A stretch of 63,545 bases of DNA from Candidatus Gastranaerophilales bacterium (GCA_910587055.1 CAJUKY010000012.1:1-63545), one strand, 5' to 3'. Numbered from the stretch's first letter, positions 27,245-36,847 are shown. Made by a program: numbers and translations. The notes: generated by a model from the letters alone, not told the origin.

Positions 27245-28345
27245 ATGAAACTGGGATTATTATCATTTAACAGCTATAAAAAAGAATTTTTAAGCCCGAT
27301 TAATTTTGCCGGCGCTCTTCGTGCTGCTTGTTTAGAAAGGATGCCTTCAAGCGATATTTTTGAATCGCAGCATACTGAGAATGCGGCATATAGGACGAAC
27401 AACGAAAATAATAAGAAAATTTCAAAATCCGTTGTGTTAAATAATGAAAACCGCAGGGTATTAAAGAATGTTTTATTAAAGGATGCCAAAGCTGGAAAAG
27501 TAGAAGCAAGCATAGTTCAATATGATGATGACCCTGACATATATAGTGTTTGCATTGATAAAAAAGGGTTTGAGACGCCTGTATGCAAGATGCTTGTAAA
27601 AGACAAAGGTGATTGTGTTTTTATCGACTACATAGAAAAAAATGAGAAATATGACCAAATTGAGGGTGCAGGTACCGAGCTTATAAAATTTGCAGCAGAA
27701 CAAAGTATGAAAATGGGTTATGGCGGCAAGGTGGAATTATTTGCCATAGCCTCTTTTCCTTTCTATTTTAAAAATAATTTCAGGGTAGAAAAAAGTTTCT
27801 TATCATCCGAAAGAGATGCGTATTACAGCTATATGACAAGAAACAAAATCGATGTTCCTAAATCCTTACCTTCAATATGGTGTGATTCTGATTTTGTTCT
27901 TACGGAAGATGCAGCGGCAGCACTTTTGAATAATGAGCGGCTTTATGAAAATGATTTATACGAAACAGAGTATGATAAGACTTTAAATTATATCGATGAA
28001 TCGGAAAAATGCACCGTAAAGGTGGATGTGGATTTTTGCGAAACCACTAATTCTTCTTTTTTACATGATGGAAATAAAGAATATGTTATACAATTAATTC
28101 AAAGAGATGATAAACAGATTTCACCTGTCGGCGCTTTAAAAGTAAAATTACTTGAGAATGATGGCGGCAGAAAATATTTAAATGTGGAAAATCTTGTTGT
28201 TGATGAAACGTATGATGTACCACATGGTAAGGGGTTTTATGATGCTGTAAAAAGAGAACTATTTGAAACTGCAGCTAAAAAAGCTGAAAAACTTGGTGCT
28301 GAATATATAAAATATAATAAGCTCAATATAAAACTGCAAAAATAG
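27245..28345 (+). CDS. GNAT-like acetyltransferase-fold protein
   Basis: A 366-residue protein, start chosen at ATG 27245 because the upstream open frame runs antisense through the radical SAM gene. Near residue 145 it has IEGAGTELIKFAAEQSMKMG followed by FPFYFKNNF, close to the GNAT motif A (Q/RxxGxG/A) and the following strand-helix. A second similar block (NLVVDETYD then a helix) is near the C-terminus, so two GNAT-like halves are possible. The N-terminus contains SPINFAGAL, the F-x-G motif shared with other proteins here. Substrate unknown. A terminator follows. Confidence 0.6.
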   Translation: MKLGLLSFNSYKKEFLSPINFAGALRAACLERMPSSDIFESQHTENAAYRTNNENNKKISKSVVLNNENRRVLKNVLLKDAKAGKVEASIVQYDDDPDIYSVCIDKKGFETPVCKMLVKDKGDCVFIDYIEKNEKYDQIEGAGTELIKFAAEQSMKMGYGGKVELFAIASFPFYFKNNFRVEKSFLSSERDAYYSYMTRNKIDVPKSLPSIWCDSDFVLTEDAAAALLNNERLYENDLYETEYDKTLNYIDESEKCTVKVDVDFCETTNSSFLHDGNKEYVIQLIQRDDKQISPVGALKVKLLENDGGRKYLNVENLVVDETYDVPHGKGFYDAVKRELFETAAKKAEKLGAEYIKYNKLNIKLQK

Positions 28346-28364
28346 AAGCGCTGTTTTGAAATCT

Positions 28365-28398
28365 AAAAAGCCTGATAGAATTATCCATCAGGCTTTTT
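28365..28398. terminator. Terminator shared by the GNAT-like gene and rpsG
   Basis: AAAAAGCCTGATAG and CATCAGGCTTTTT form a long stem between convergent genes, with A-run and T-run at either side. Confidence 0.85.
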
Positions 28399-28416
28399 GA
28401 TATTTTTATTTTTTGA

Positions 28417-28887
28417 TTAATATTTATAATGTGCAAAAGCTTTGTTTGCTTCGGCCATTTTGTGGGTGTCTTCACGTTTCTTAACAGAAGCACCTGCACC
28501 ATTTGAAGCATCAAGAATTTCAGAAGTTAATTTATCAACCATTGATTTTCCGCTTCTTTTTCTTGCAGATTCAATTAACCAGCAAGAACCAAGGGCTTGA
28601 CCTCTATCAGGTTTTACTTCAACAGGAACCTGATAAGTAGAACCGCCGATTCTTCTTGCCTTTACTTCGATTAAAGGCGTAACGTTTGTTAACGCTTTTT
28701 TGAAAACTTCAACCGGAGCTTCTTTTGTTTTTTCTTGAATTTTATCCATTGAAGAGTAGAAAATCTTTTGTGCAATTGATTTTTTACCCCTCTTCATTAA
28801 TCTGTTTATGAATTTTGCAATATCTACACTGTTATACATTGGATCCGGCGCCGGAATTCTTTTTGCCGGTTTTGAACGTCTTGACAT
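28417..28887 (-). CDS. rpsG: Ribosomal protein uS7
   Basis: A 156-residue uS7, which binds the 3' major domain of 16S rRNA and nucleates head assembly. The N-terminal MSRRSKPAKR and KFINRLMKRGKKS, and the central blocks VKARRIGGSTYQVPVEV are characteristic. It lies after rpsL with a 79-bp gap, the usual order. What is unusual is that fusA and tuf do not follow: a convergent gene and a terminator lie immediately downstream. Confidence 0.97.
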   Translation of the reverse strand: MSRRSKPAKRIPAPDPMYNSVDIAKFINRLMKRGKKSIAQKIFYSSMDKIQEKTKEAPVEVFKKALTNVTPLIEVKARRIGGSTYQVPVEVKPDRGQALGSCWLIESARKRSGKSMVDKLTSEILDASNGAGASVKKREDTHKMAEANKAFAHYKY

Positions 28888-28966
28888 GTTATTTGTTTAC
28901 CTTTCTCATTTTTGTATTGTTAAAGGCAGTGCTTCCCAGCACGGCGCACCGCACTAGCTTGCAACT

Positions 28967-29350
28967 CTATTTTTTGCCGGCTTTTGCTTTTTTAGCGCCG
29001 TATTTAGATCTACTCTGTGTTCTGTTTGCAACACCTGCAGTATCAAGAGTACCCCTGATAATATGGTATCTAACACCCGGTAAGTCTTTTACCCTTCCGC
29101 CTCTAATCATAACAACAGAGTGCTCTTGAAGGTTGTGGCCGATACCGGGGATGTATGATGTTACTTCAAAACCGTTGGTAAGTCTTACCCTTGCAACTTT
29201 TCTAAGTGCAGAATTCGGTTTTTTGGGTGTGGTTGTGTAAACTCTGGTGCAAACACCTCTTCTTTGCGGGCAGTTTGTAAGCGCCGGAGATTTAGTTTTA
29301 TCAACGATTTTCTTTCTTTCATTTTTAACTAATTGGCTAATTGTTGGCAT
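28967..29350 (-). CDS. rpsL: Ribosomal protein uS12
   Basis: A 127-residue uS12, the decoding-centre protein. MPTISQLVKNERKK, the loop KPNSALRKVARVRL and GRVKDLPGVRYH are diagnostic; the lysines and proline at the sites of streptomycin-resistance changes are wild-type-like. The Lys-rich C-terminus ends KAKAGKK. First gene of an rpsL-rpsG pair on the minus strand. A TTGACA-like box on the minus strand (29414-29409) could be its -35. Confidence 0.97.
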   Translation of the reverse strand: MPTISQLVKNERKKIVDKTKSPALTNCPQRRGVCTRVYTTTPKKPNSALRKVARVRLTNGFEVTSYIPGIGHNLQEHSVVMIRGGRVKDLPGVRYHIIRGTLDTAGVANRTQSRSKYGAKKAKAGKK

Positions 29351-29489
29351 AATATTCCCTTTGTTAATTATTACTGTGTATTGTTATTTGACAATAAACA
29401 AAGCTGAATGTCAAATGATATTTGAAAAAATTAATATTTTTAAAGAAAAAAGTTTGACTAAAACCATTAAGGGGAATATTATTATTAAT

Positions 29490-29846
29490 ATGAAAAGTAA
29501 AGATATAGTAAGAGCTGAAAACTCGCTCCGTGAATATATTTTAGAAGAATACAGCGATGATGCTTTTGAACGTTCCAGAATTAATCTTTATAAATATAAG
29601 GGTTTAACCATTACAATTTCCTGGAAACCAAATATAGAACCCTGTTTTAGCGTGCAAATTCTGGCATTTGAAGCAAGTTTCAGGATAGAAACGGGTCAAA
29701 AAATTGAGGGCGGATTGCAGGACAATGATGTCAGCATGATTACAAAATGGGCCAAGCAAAGCCAGAACAGAACTTTGATGATGCGTATATGGGTAACAGA
29801 GGCGCGCGAGAAAAAAGAAATCCGCCTGAAACCATTTGATATGTAA
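29490..29846 (+). CDS. Conserved-looking small protein of unknown function
   Basis: A protein of about 118 residues starting MKSKDIVRAENSLREYI, with alternating strands (LTITISWKP, FSVQILAFEASFRIETG) and then a basic helix NDVSMITKWAKQSQN. I do not recognise it. The frame is open further upstream (to 29247) but that overlaps rpsL, so the start at 29490 is preferred; ATG 29413 is an alternative. AAGGGG lies about 14 bases upstream of 29490, a slightly long spacing. Confidence 0.55.
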   Translation: MKSKDIVRAENSLREYILEEYSDDAFERSRINLYKYKGLTITISWKPNIEPCFSVQILAFEASFRIETGQKIEGGLQDNDVSMITKWAKQSQNRTLMMRIWVTEAREKKEIRLKPFDM

Positions 29847-30005
29847 TGATTTTGTTATGAATTGGAATAAAAATTTATAGAATTTCAAAAACACATAGCA
29901 TAATTATTAATTTTTTAAAATGTAAATTTATGTAAAGTTATGCTTATTAAAATTTTATCTATGTTGAAAAATTAAAAATGCCATTTTGGGTGTTTTTTAA
30001 AAAAG

Positions 30006-31151
30006 TTATGAATTTTTCTCGAATTTTTTGAGCAAATTGTCTGCAAATTCAGTAAATTCACCGCGTTTGATGGCATCAGACATTGTAAACATAAGATTAA
30101 CAAGGAAATGTATGTTATGAATGCTTAAAAGCATTGCAGCATTCGCTTCTTGCGCGCGGTAAAGGTGTCTGATATAGGCTCTGGTGTGGTTTCGACAGGT
30201 CCAGCAGTTGCATTTTTCGTCAAGCGGGGTAAAATCCGCCTCAAACTCTTTATTTTTAATAATTTTGTTGCCTTCAAACGTAAAAAATGTTCCATGACGG
30301 GCATTTCGCGTGGGCAAAACGCAATCAAACATATCAATGCCTGCTTTTACCCCGTTTAATAAATCAACGGGAGTGCCTACTCCCATTAAATATCTCGGCT
30401 TTCCTTCGGGCAGAAGCGGAGTTACCAGATTAACATAGTAATTCTTGATATCTGTTGGTTCTCCGACACTTACACCTCCTATAGCGCAGCCCACAGAAGG
30501 CTTTGACGCTATGTATTCAGCCGATTCTTTTCTTAAATCGTCAAAAAATGCCCCTTGAACGATAGGAAACAGTGCCTGACGCGGGTTTTGGTGTGCTGCA
30601 ATACATCTGTCCAGCCACCTGTGAGTTCTTTCCATTGCAGCTTTTGCTTCGTCATATGTGCAGGGATACGGTGCGCATTCATCAAATGCCATAATGATAT
30701 CTGCGCCTAAATCATTTTGAATCTGCATTGAAATTTCAGGCGAAATAAAGTGTTTGGAGCCGTTTTTAGGGTCTGTAAAATGAACGCCGTCTTCCGTAAT
30801 TTTTCTTAATTTTGCAAGCGAAAAAACCTGAAAGCCGCCTGAATCAGTAAGCATGGGCTTGTGCCAGTTCATCCAGCCATGAAGCCCACCTGCCTGCTTT
30901 ACAAGGGCGGTACCCGGTTTTAAGTACATATGATAAGAATTTGCAAGAATAATCTGCGCGCCTGTTTCCAAAAGCTGTCTGTTATCAAGCATTTTTACTG
31001 CAGAATTTGTCCCAACGGGCATAAAAACAGGTGTTTTTATTAATCCATGCGGTGTAAAAAACTCGCCGCAGCGGGCATTTGAGCCTTTATCCTTTGCGGT
31101 TACTTTGAAAGAAAAATAGCCGTCGTTTAAATGCGGCACAGTGCTTGTCAT
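30006..31151 (-). CDS. tgt: Queuine/preQ1 tRNA-guanine transglycosylase
   Basis: A 381-residue Tgt, which swaps the guanine at tRNA position 34 for preQ1 on the way to queuosine. It has ANSYHMYLKPG, LTDSGGFQVFSL with the substrate Asp, FDCVLPTRNARHG with the nucleophile Asp, and the zinc site CNCWTCRNHT followed by a distant His. Length is normal. It starts 9 bases after the ndk stop, so the two are co-transcribed. Confidence 0.97.
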   Translation of the reverse strand: MTSTVPHLNDGYFSFKVTAKDKGSNARCGEFFTPHGLIKTPVFMPVGTNSAVKMLDNRQLLETGAQIILANSYHMYLKPGTALVKQAGGLHGWMNWHKPMLTDSGGFQVFSLAKLRKITEDGVHFTDPKNGSKHFISPEISMQIQNDLGADIIMAFDECAPYPCTYDEAKAAMERTHRWLDRCIAAHQNPRQALFPIVQGAFFDDLRKESAEYIASKPSVGCAIGGVSVGEPTDIKNYYVNLVTPLLPEGKPRYLMGVGTPVDLLNGVKAGIDMFDCVLPTRNARHGTFFTFEGNKIIKNKEFEADFTPLDEKCNCWTCRNHTRAYIRHLYRAQEANAAMLLSIHNIHFLVNLMFTMSDAIKRGEFTEFADNLLKKFEKNS

Positions 31152-31160
31152 TGGCTGAAA

Positions 31161-31613
31161 CTATGCCCCCATAACGATTTCAAGCATTGTTTTATAATTA
31201 TCGCAAATTTCATTATCAGAAAACCATAATCCCATCTCTCTTTTAGCGGAATCAGGACAATCTGAAGCATGAACCGCGTTATATTCTTTTACTGTGCAAA
31301 AATCCGCTCTAATTGAGCCTACATCTGCTTCATCAGGATTTGTTTTACCCACAATATGGCGGACACCCAGTATTGCATTTTCGCCCTCTAAAATCATAGC
31401 AAGCACGGGGCCTGATGTTATATAGTCAATTAAAGAATTATAGAAAGGTTTGCCAAAGTGCTCCGCATAATGTTTTGCGGCTAATTCTTTTGAAACATTT
31501 GTTAATTTCATTGCAATAATTTTATATCCTTTATCCTCAAATCTGGTAAGGATTTTTCCCATTAAACCGCGTTTTACGGAATCCGGTTTTAAAGCCACAA
31601 ATGTTCTTTCCAT
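31161..31613 (-). CDS. ndk: Nucleoside diphosphate kinase
   Basis: A 150-residue Ndk balancing NTP pools. KPDSVKRGLMGKIL, HYAEHFGKPF and the catalytic block NAVHASDCPDSAKRE (phosphohistidine H in NAVHASD; most bacteria have HGSDS, here HASDCPDS with a small insertion) are present. First gene of the ndk-tgt pair. Confidence in the family is high despite the altered active-site loop. Confidence 0.96.
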   Translation of the reverse strand: MERTFVALKPDSVKRGLMGKILTRFEDKGYKIIAMKLTNVSKELAAKHYAEHFGKPFYNSLIDYITSGPVLAMILEGENAILGVRHIVGKTNPDEADVGSIRADFCTVKEYNAVHASDCPDSAKREMGLWFSDNEICDNYKTMLEIVMGA

Positions 31614-31793
31614 AATACTTTTCCTTTTTTTAGAATCTAATTCCTAGAGCTATTATACTACAAAGAAAAGAGCTCTGTTTAAAATTAAGTAAATTTTTTT
31701 AAGTTTTTCTTAACGTTTTATTTATTTTTTAATTGATTTTTCATATCATAAAATAAAGAAATTTTAAAAACTTGGGGAAGTTTAGAAAACATA

Positions 31794-32249
31794 ATGTATT
31801 CTGTCGATAACAGACAAAGATTATACGGAAAAAATTTTTCAAACGGGGCTGACGGGTTTGAAAATATAAGCTTGCAGAGCCTGTTTAGAAAAAGCCGGGT
31901 GTCTCACAAACAAAAAGAAGTTGCAAACAATTATATGGTAATTAAGAAAATTTTCGGATTTTCAGCTGTCAATTCAAGAATAACAAATTCCGAAACAGCG
32001 CTTTTAAGACAATATGGCATGAAACTTCTTGAAGAAACAACATCGCGTGCTATGTTTAATGAGCTTGAAAATCTTATAGAGTGGTCAAAAACGGGTGATG
32101 TTGTAAAAAAATCTCATTCCGATGCAATTTTTGAAATCAGGGTGAAGGAATTAAAATTTCTGCAGGCAAATAATTCGCTTATAAGATTAGGTGAGTTATA
32201 CGACGGCTATAATGTTTTAGAAAAATACATTGAATTTATTGCAGGATAA
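31794..32249 (+). CDS. Small helical protein of unknown function
   Basis: A 151-residue, mostly helical protein I do not recognise. It starts with a polar segment (MYSVDNRQRLYGKNFSNG), followed by basic and amphipathic helices including SHKQKEVANNYMVIKKIFG. No signal peptide or membrane helix. It sits alone with a terminator downstream. Probably lineage-specific. Confidence 0.5.
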   Translation: MYSVDNRQRLYGKNFSNGADGFENISLQSLFRKSRVSHKQKEVANNYMVIKKIFGFSAVNSRITNSETALLRQYGMKLLEETTSRAMFNELENLIEWSKTGDVVKKSHSDAIFEIRVKELKFLQANNSLIRLGELYDGYNVLEKYIEFIAG

Positions 32250-32289
32250 AAAAGGTAAATAAAGGCAAAGAGTAACTATTTTGAAATAA

Positions 32290-32322
32290 GAACGGCAGAT
32301 TTCACCTAACTGCCGTTTTTAT
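32290..32322 (+). terminator. Rho-independent terminator
   Basis: AACGGCAG pairs with CTGCCGTT and a T-run follows; closes the gene at 31794. Confidence 0.8.
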
Positions 32323-32380
32323 TTTGCGTTTTGATATTTAATTAATTAAACCACCTTGCCACTTCAATTTACTTTTCGGT

Positions 32381-32770
32381 TTATTTATTATCCTGTTTGT
32401 TTATCTTTTTATATGTAAATTCTTTGCCTGATTGGCTTTTGAGAGTTAATTCATTATTTTTAAGGGTGTATTCCATTTCACCGCCAAAGTCTTTGAAATA
32501 TTCATCTTCAGCTTTCATATCTTCCGGCGCGCCTGCCATTTTTGTAGATGCCATATAAGAGAAAGTTACGGTTTTATCGGTTGATTTATAAGTACCAAAA
32601 TATCTGTTCAGTGCCTGCCCGTAGTACCCGCCTTTGTTGTTGAAACCAAGGGTTATATTTAACGGGTATTTCGGGCTTATTAGCTGATATTCATTGCCCA
32701 CGGCCTGATTTATAAAATTACATGATGCAAGCGATAAAAATGCAAGCGCAGAACAAAAAAATGTATTCAT
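32381..32770 (-). CDS. META-domain lipoprotein (HslJ-like)
   Basis: A 129-residue protein with a short hydrophobic signal ending in the lipobox LASC at residues 14-17, so probably a lipoprotein. The rest fits a META domain: FNNKGGYYGQALNRYFGTY, then TVTFSYMASTKMAGAP, then a charged block and NNELTLKSQSGKEFTYK. In E. coli HslJ this domain is outer-membrane-associated. Function is otherwise unknown. Confidence 0.75.
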   Translation of the reverse strand: MNTFFCSALAFLSLASCNFINQAVGNEYQLISPKYPLNITLGFNNKGGYYGQALNRYFGTYKSTDKTVTFSYMASTKMAGAPEDMKAEDEYFKDFGGEMEYTLKNNELTLKSQSGKEFTYKKINKQDNK

Positions 32771-32850
32771 AAATATTCTCCTTTACTGATTTTAAATTTC
32801 TGATTATATCTTATAACTGCAGTATTTTAGTCTGTAATGTTTGTTTTTTA

Positions 32851-33948
32851 TTAATTATTGAACCTGAAAAGTATTATGTCGCCATCCTGAACAACGTATT
32901 CTTTTCCTTCAAGTCTTGCAGTGCCTTTTTCACGCGCACCTGCCCAGCTTCCTGCGGCTACAAAGTCGTTGTATGATACAACTTCCGCTTTAATAAAACC
33001 CTTTTCAAAATCCGTATGAATAACACCTGCGGCCTGAGGGGCTTTTGTACCTTTTGTAATAGTCCATGCCCGTACTTCTTTTTCGCCTGCCGTGATGTAG
33101 GTTTCAAGGTTTAAGATATCATAGGCGGATTTTATCATTTTTTCAATGCCTGAATTTTCAACCCCCAGTTCCTTTAAATAATTTTCCGCTTCTTCTTTTC
33201 CTAAAGATACAAGCTCTGCTTCAATCTGGGCGCAAATCATGACCACATCCGCATTTTGCTTTTCGGCGTATTCTTTTACGCGTTCGACGTATTCATTTCC
33301 CGTTGCAAGTTCATTTTCAGATACATTGGCACAATATATAACAGGTTTTGTCATTAAAAGGTGGAAATGGTGAAGGATTTTTAATTCTTCTTCATTAAAA
33401 AGTTCTTTAATGTTTATAAAACTTCCCTGCTCTAAATAAGGCATAAGCCTTTCTATTATTGAATTTTCAAGAACAGCATCTTTATCACCCGCCTTTACCT
33501 GCTTTGCAATACGTTTTAAACGGTTTTCAAGGCTTGTAATATCTGCAAGAGCAAGCTCCGTATTAATTGTTTCAATATCATCAATCGGGTCAATCTTGCC
33601 GTTTACATGGATTGTATTAGGGTCATCAAAACATCTTACAACCTGAATTATGGCATCAACCTCTCTAATATTGTGCAAAAACTGGTTTCCAAGCCCTTCG
33701 CCTTTGCTTGCACCCTTTACAAGACCTGCAATATCTACAAATTCAATTGCCGTAGGAATTACGGTATCTGTTTTAACCAGAGGCTGAAGAACATAAAGCC
33801 TTTCATCCGGTACTGTTACCACTCCTACATTGGGTTCAATTGTACAGAACGGGTAATTTGCACTTTGAGCATTGGCTGAAAGGGTCAATGCATTAAAAAG
33901 TGTTGATTTACCTACGTTTGGAAGTCCTACTATTCCGCATTTGAGCAT
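32851..33948 (-). CDS. ychF: Ribosome-associated GTPase/ATPase YchF
   Basis: A 365-residue YchF (Obg family). GLPNVGKSTLFNAL is the P-loop; DIAGLVKGASKGEGLGNQFL is the YchF version of G3 and switch II; the C-terminal TGS domain ends DGDIILFRFN. YchF proteins bind ribosomes and prefer ATP over GTP because of the NVSE-type G4 motif (here NVSENE). Length is normal. Confidence 0.96.
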   Translation of the reverse strand: MLKCGIVGLPNVGKSTLFNALTLSANAQSANYPFCTIEPNVGVVTVPDERLYVLQPLVKTDTVIPTAIEFVDIAGLVKGASKGEGLGNQFLHNIREVDAIIQVVRCFDDPNTIHVNGKIDPIDDIETINTELALADITSLENRLKRIAKQVKAGDKDAVLENSIIERLMPYLEQGSFINIKELFNEEELKILHHFHLLMTKPVIYCANVSENELATGNEYVERVKEYAEKQNADVVMICAQIEAELVSLGKEEAENYLKELGVENSGIEKMIKSAYDILNLETYITAGEKEVRAWTITKGTKAPQAAGVIHTDFEKGFIKAEVVSYNDFVAAGSWAGAREKGTARLEGKEYVVQDGDIILFRFNN

Positions 33949-33961
33949 TTTATCATCCTTT

Positions 33962-34261
33962 TTATAAATCTGTTGTGTAATAAGGGCATTTTACCGCATT
34001 GATATTAATTACGGAGCGGCATTTAGAGCGTACTCCGTTTTTTGTTATTTTGCTTTTTTCAACGGCGGCTCTCAATTTATTGATAAATTTAACAAGCAAA
34101 AATACGGCAAAAGCTACAAAAATGAAGATTGTAATAAGAAAAACAAGAATAATATTCAAGGCCATGTAATCGCCTGTAACAGCTCCTGATACTTCAGACG
34201 GGTGTTTAATAATTTCCCCCTCATGAAACGGCGGTATGCAACTGGGGCCATCTCTTCTCAT
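33962..34261 (-). CDS. Small single-pass membrane protein
   Basis: A 99-residue protein with one long hydrophobic helix (about residues 34-57) followed by a basic tail with two Cys (SKCRS, VKCPYY). The first 32 residues are hydrophilic; an internal ATG at 34165 would start just before the helix and is an alternative. Unknown function. It starts upstream of ychF on the same strand with a 13-bp gap. Confidence 0.5.
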   Translation of the reverse strand: MRRDGPSCIPPFHEGEIIKHPSEVSGAVTGDYMALNIILVFLITIFIFVAFAVFLLVKFINKLRAAVEKSKITKNGVRSKCRSVININAVKCPYYTTDL

Positions 34262-34391
34262 AATTTATCTTTATACCATCTTTGCTTTATAAATTGAATA
34301 TGCTGTCTAATTCTATCATAAAAATATAATTGGCAAAAAAAATTTTTCAGGGTATTTTAATTTAATACAGGTATGAAAACGAGGATAAAAT

Positions 34392-34853
34392 ATGAATATT
34401 GGTAAAATTTCCGGTATATCTTTTAATGGGGCATATTATATTACAGGCAGGGCGGATGATGTAGCTATGGCAGATAAATATCTTCAATCCAAAAGAGGAA
34501 ACAAATTAAATATTGATACTGCAGGTGCAGAATATGTTTTATATGAAGCTCCTGCTTATATTTTCGTCACTTCCGGTAGGGATAAAAAAGCTTATGATGA
34601 ATTTATACCCCGAAAAAAAGAATATTGTGATGAAATAAGAAAAGAAAATCCTGTTGAAGCCAAAAGAAGCAATTTTGTAAATGTAAATGACTTTATTTTA
34701 AATAAGATAAATTACGAGGCTAATATTCATATGGCTGCTGTTAACCGCTATTGCGATTTAACTTGTATCCCTAAAGTGCTTGGTGCACAAAAAGTACTTG
34801 AGGCCATCAGGGATGATAAATTTGATTTTGAAAATGGCGAAATTCAGGAATAG
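34392..34853 (+). CDS. Small lineage-specific protein with N-terminal F-x-G motif
   Basis: A 153-residue protein of unknown function. The N-terminus, MNIGKISGISFNGAYYITG, carries the F-x-G motif seen near the N-termini of two other proteins in the window. The remainder is mixed alpha/beta with no signal peptide or membrane segment. A GAGGA ribosome binding site precedes the ATG. A terminator follows directly. Confidence 0.55.
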   Translation: MNIGKISGISFNGAYYITGRADDVAMADKYLQSKRGNKLNIDTAGAEYVLYEAPAYIFVTSGRDKKAYDEFIPRKKEYCDEIRKENPVEAKRSNFVNVNDFILNKINYEANIHMAAVNRYCDLTCIPKVLGAQKVLEAIRDDKFDFENGEIQE

Positions 34854-34872
34854 ATGTTAAATAACTTTGAAT

Positions 34873-34905
34873 TAAAAAAGCCTCCTAAACAAAGGAGGCT
34901 TTTTT
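34873..34905. terminator. Terminator shared with the PPi-PFK gene
   Basis: AAAAAAGCCTCCT pairs with AGGAGGCTTTTTT around a short loop between convergent genes. Confidence 0.85.
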
Positions 34906-34923
34906 GTATTATTTTGCATGCCG

Positions 34924-36606
34924 TTATACATGCGCAGGCTTTTTGGATTCCAGCTGCAGTGTTACGGTTGTGATATCGCAAACTTCAGAGGGGCCAAAGT
35001 ATTGAATAGCGCCCGGGAATACATAACAATCAGTTTTTGCCCATTTTTCACGGTTTGCTTCAAATTCTTTGAATACAGGGCCGTTTAATTCCACAAGTGC
35101 TTTTTGAATAACGGGTTTCATTTTACCATGGCGTTTTTCCATATTCATCATCATAGTTAAAGGTACACCGCCTGCAAGCCATTCAGCTGCGGGTTTTGTT
35201 AAGTTTTTAACGCTTGATAAATATCCTGTTAATCCTGCTGAAATCAATGCAAAAGCATTATATCCTAATGAATAGCAGTAATCAGCATCAAAATTTGAAG
35301 GCATGGCGCATCTTCCTTCATAACCGAAGAAGTGAGCCTGATCTGAGAATTTGCCTGTATATTTACCGTTTGCCTTCATTTGAGCAAGTTTTACTTTTAC
35401 CATTTCAATCAAAAGTTTTTCTGTTTCAATTTTTGAAACTTGAACGTTGCCATGCGGGTCTCTGTCCATTAATAATTGAGCTTTAATCATATCGGGAAGA
35501 CTCTGGAAAACTTTAGCGTTATCCGCATTCAGTTTTGAAGCTATGATTTGATATTTATCAACATTTGCGGCATTTTTAAATGTTTCATCTTTTTCTAAAA
35601 CTGCAAGAAGGTCATTTAAATTTGCAATCATAGTCTTCATTTCAGGGATAAATTCAATTAAACCTTCGGGAATAAGTGCTACACCAAAGTTTTTGCCGGC
35701 GTTTCCGCGTTCTGCCACAATATTTGCAATATAATCAACAATACTTTCAAGAGATTGTTTTTTAGCTTCAACCTCTTCTGATATCAAACAGATATTGGGC
35801 TGAGTTTGAAGGGCAACTTCAAGACCTACGTGAGTTGCGGAGCGGCCCATTAATTTTACAAAGTGCCAGTATTTTTTAGCGGAATTAGCATCTCTTTGAA
35901 TGTTTCCGATTAATTCTGCGTATGTTTTTGTAGCTGTATCAAAACCGAAAGAAATTTCAATCTGGTCATTTTTAAGGTCGCCGTCAATTGTTTTCGGGCA
36001 GCCTATTACCTGAATTCCTGTGTTTTTAGACTTGAGCCATTCAGCCAGCATGCAGGCATTTGTGTTTGAATCGTCACCGCCTATTATAACTATGGCATTG
36101 ATATTTAAAGCTTTGCAGTTTGCCAGAGTTTTTTCAAACTGTTCTTCGGTTTCAAGCTTTGTTCTGCCTGAGCCTATGATATCAAAACCGCCTGTGTTTC
36201 TGTATCTGTTGATAAATTCATCATCGAATTTAACATATTGCGCATCAACTATGCCTGAAGGGCCGCCAAGAAAACCGTAAAGTTCATTTTTAGGGTTTGC
36301 AGCCTTAAGAGCATCATAGAGCCCTGCTATAACGTTGTGCCCGCCGGGTGCCTGTCCGCCTGATAAAATAACACCGACATTTTTAACATCAAGATTTAAA
36401 GGAGAACCGTTTGATGTGTCAAAAGTAACAATGGGTTCACCATAAACATGTGAAAATAAGTTTTGAATATCGGCGGCATCTTTTACGGCGCTTGTTTTGG
36501 CACCGTATGAAATTTTAATATTCTGAATGCCTGATTTCAGGGCACCGGCTAATTTCGGTTTGTAGTTAAGTCTTTCCTTGTGAAGCGGTGATAAATCTCT
36601 CATCAA
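34924..36606 (-). CDS. pfp: Pyrophosphate-dependent 6-phosphofructokinase
   Basis: A 560-residue long-type PFK. It has VILSGGQAPGGHNV near residue 85, GFLGGPSGIV, IIGGDDSNTNA (the GGDDS form typical of PPi-using enzymes rather than the GGDGS of ATP-PFK), CPKTIDGDLKN, and KLMGRSATHV. It interconverts fructose 6-phosphate and fructose 1,6-bisphosphate using PPi, a reversible and energy-saving step common in anaerobes. Length matches the plant/spirochaete-like long PFP group. Confidence 0.92.
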   Translation of the reverse strand: MMRDLSPLHKERLNYKPKLAGALKSGIQNIKISYGAKTSAVKDAADIQNLFSHVYGEPIVTFDTSNGSPLNLDVKNVGVILSGGQAPGGHNVIAGLYDALKAANPKNELYGFLGGPSGIVDAQYVKFDDEFINRYRNTGGFDIIGSGRTKLETEEQFEKTLANCKALNINAIVIIGGDDSNTNACMLAEWLKSKNTGIQVIGCPKTIDGDLKNDQIEISFGFDTATKTYAELIGNIQRDANSAKKYWHFVKLMGRSATHVGLEVALQTQPNICLISEEVEAKKQSLESIVDYIANIVAERGNAGKNFGVALIPEGLIEFIPEMKTMIANLNDLLAVLEKDETFKNAANVDKYQIIASKLNADNAKVFQSLPDMIKAQLLMDRDPHGNVQVSKIETEKLLIEMVKVKLAQMKANGKYTGKFSDQAHFFGYEGRCAMPSNFDADYCYSLGYNAFALISAGLTGYLSSVKNLTKPAAEWLAGGVPLTMMMNMEKRHGKMKPVIQKALVELNGPVFKEFEANREKWAKTDCYVFPGAIQYFGPSEVCDITTVTLQLESKKPAHV

Positions 36607-36658
36607 TAAATCTCCTTTAAATATTTCATGACAATATTTTAATACAAAAATTTCTTGC

Positions 36659-36689
36659 TTGACAGATTTTTTTGAACAGATATTATAAT
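36659..36689 (+). promoter_or_regulatory. Promoter of tRNA-Gly
   Basis: TTGACA (36659-36664), 19-bp spacer, TATAAT (36684-36689), 20 bp upstream of the tRNA-Gly start. Both boxes are perfect; the spacer is slightly long. Confidence 0.65.
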
Positions 36690-36709
36690 TAATGTGAAAT
36701 GAATATTTC

Positions 36710-36784
36710 GCGGGAGTAATTCAGTGGTAGAATGCTTCCTTGCCAAGGAAGATGTCGCGAGTTCGAGCCTCGTCTCCCGCTCCA
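36710..36784 (+). tRNA. tRNA-Gly (GCC)
   Basis: GCGGGAG pairs with CTCCCGC; anticodon loop TTGCCAA reads GCC. The T loop is TTCGAGC. The discriminator T is followed by an encoded CCA. Confidence 0.95.
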
Positions 36785-36847
36785 TTTTAAAAGATTTTAA
36801 AACCTCTTGGATGAGGTTTTTCTGCTATTAAGGGACTTTTTTGTTTT

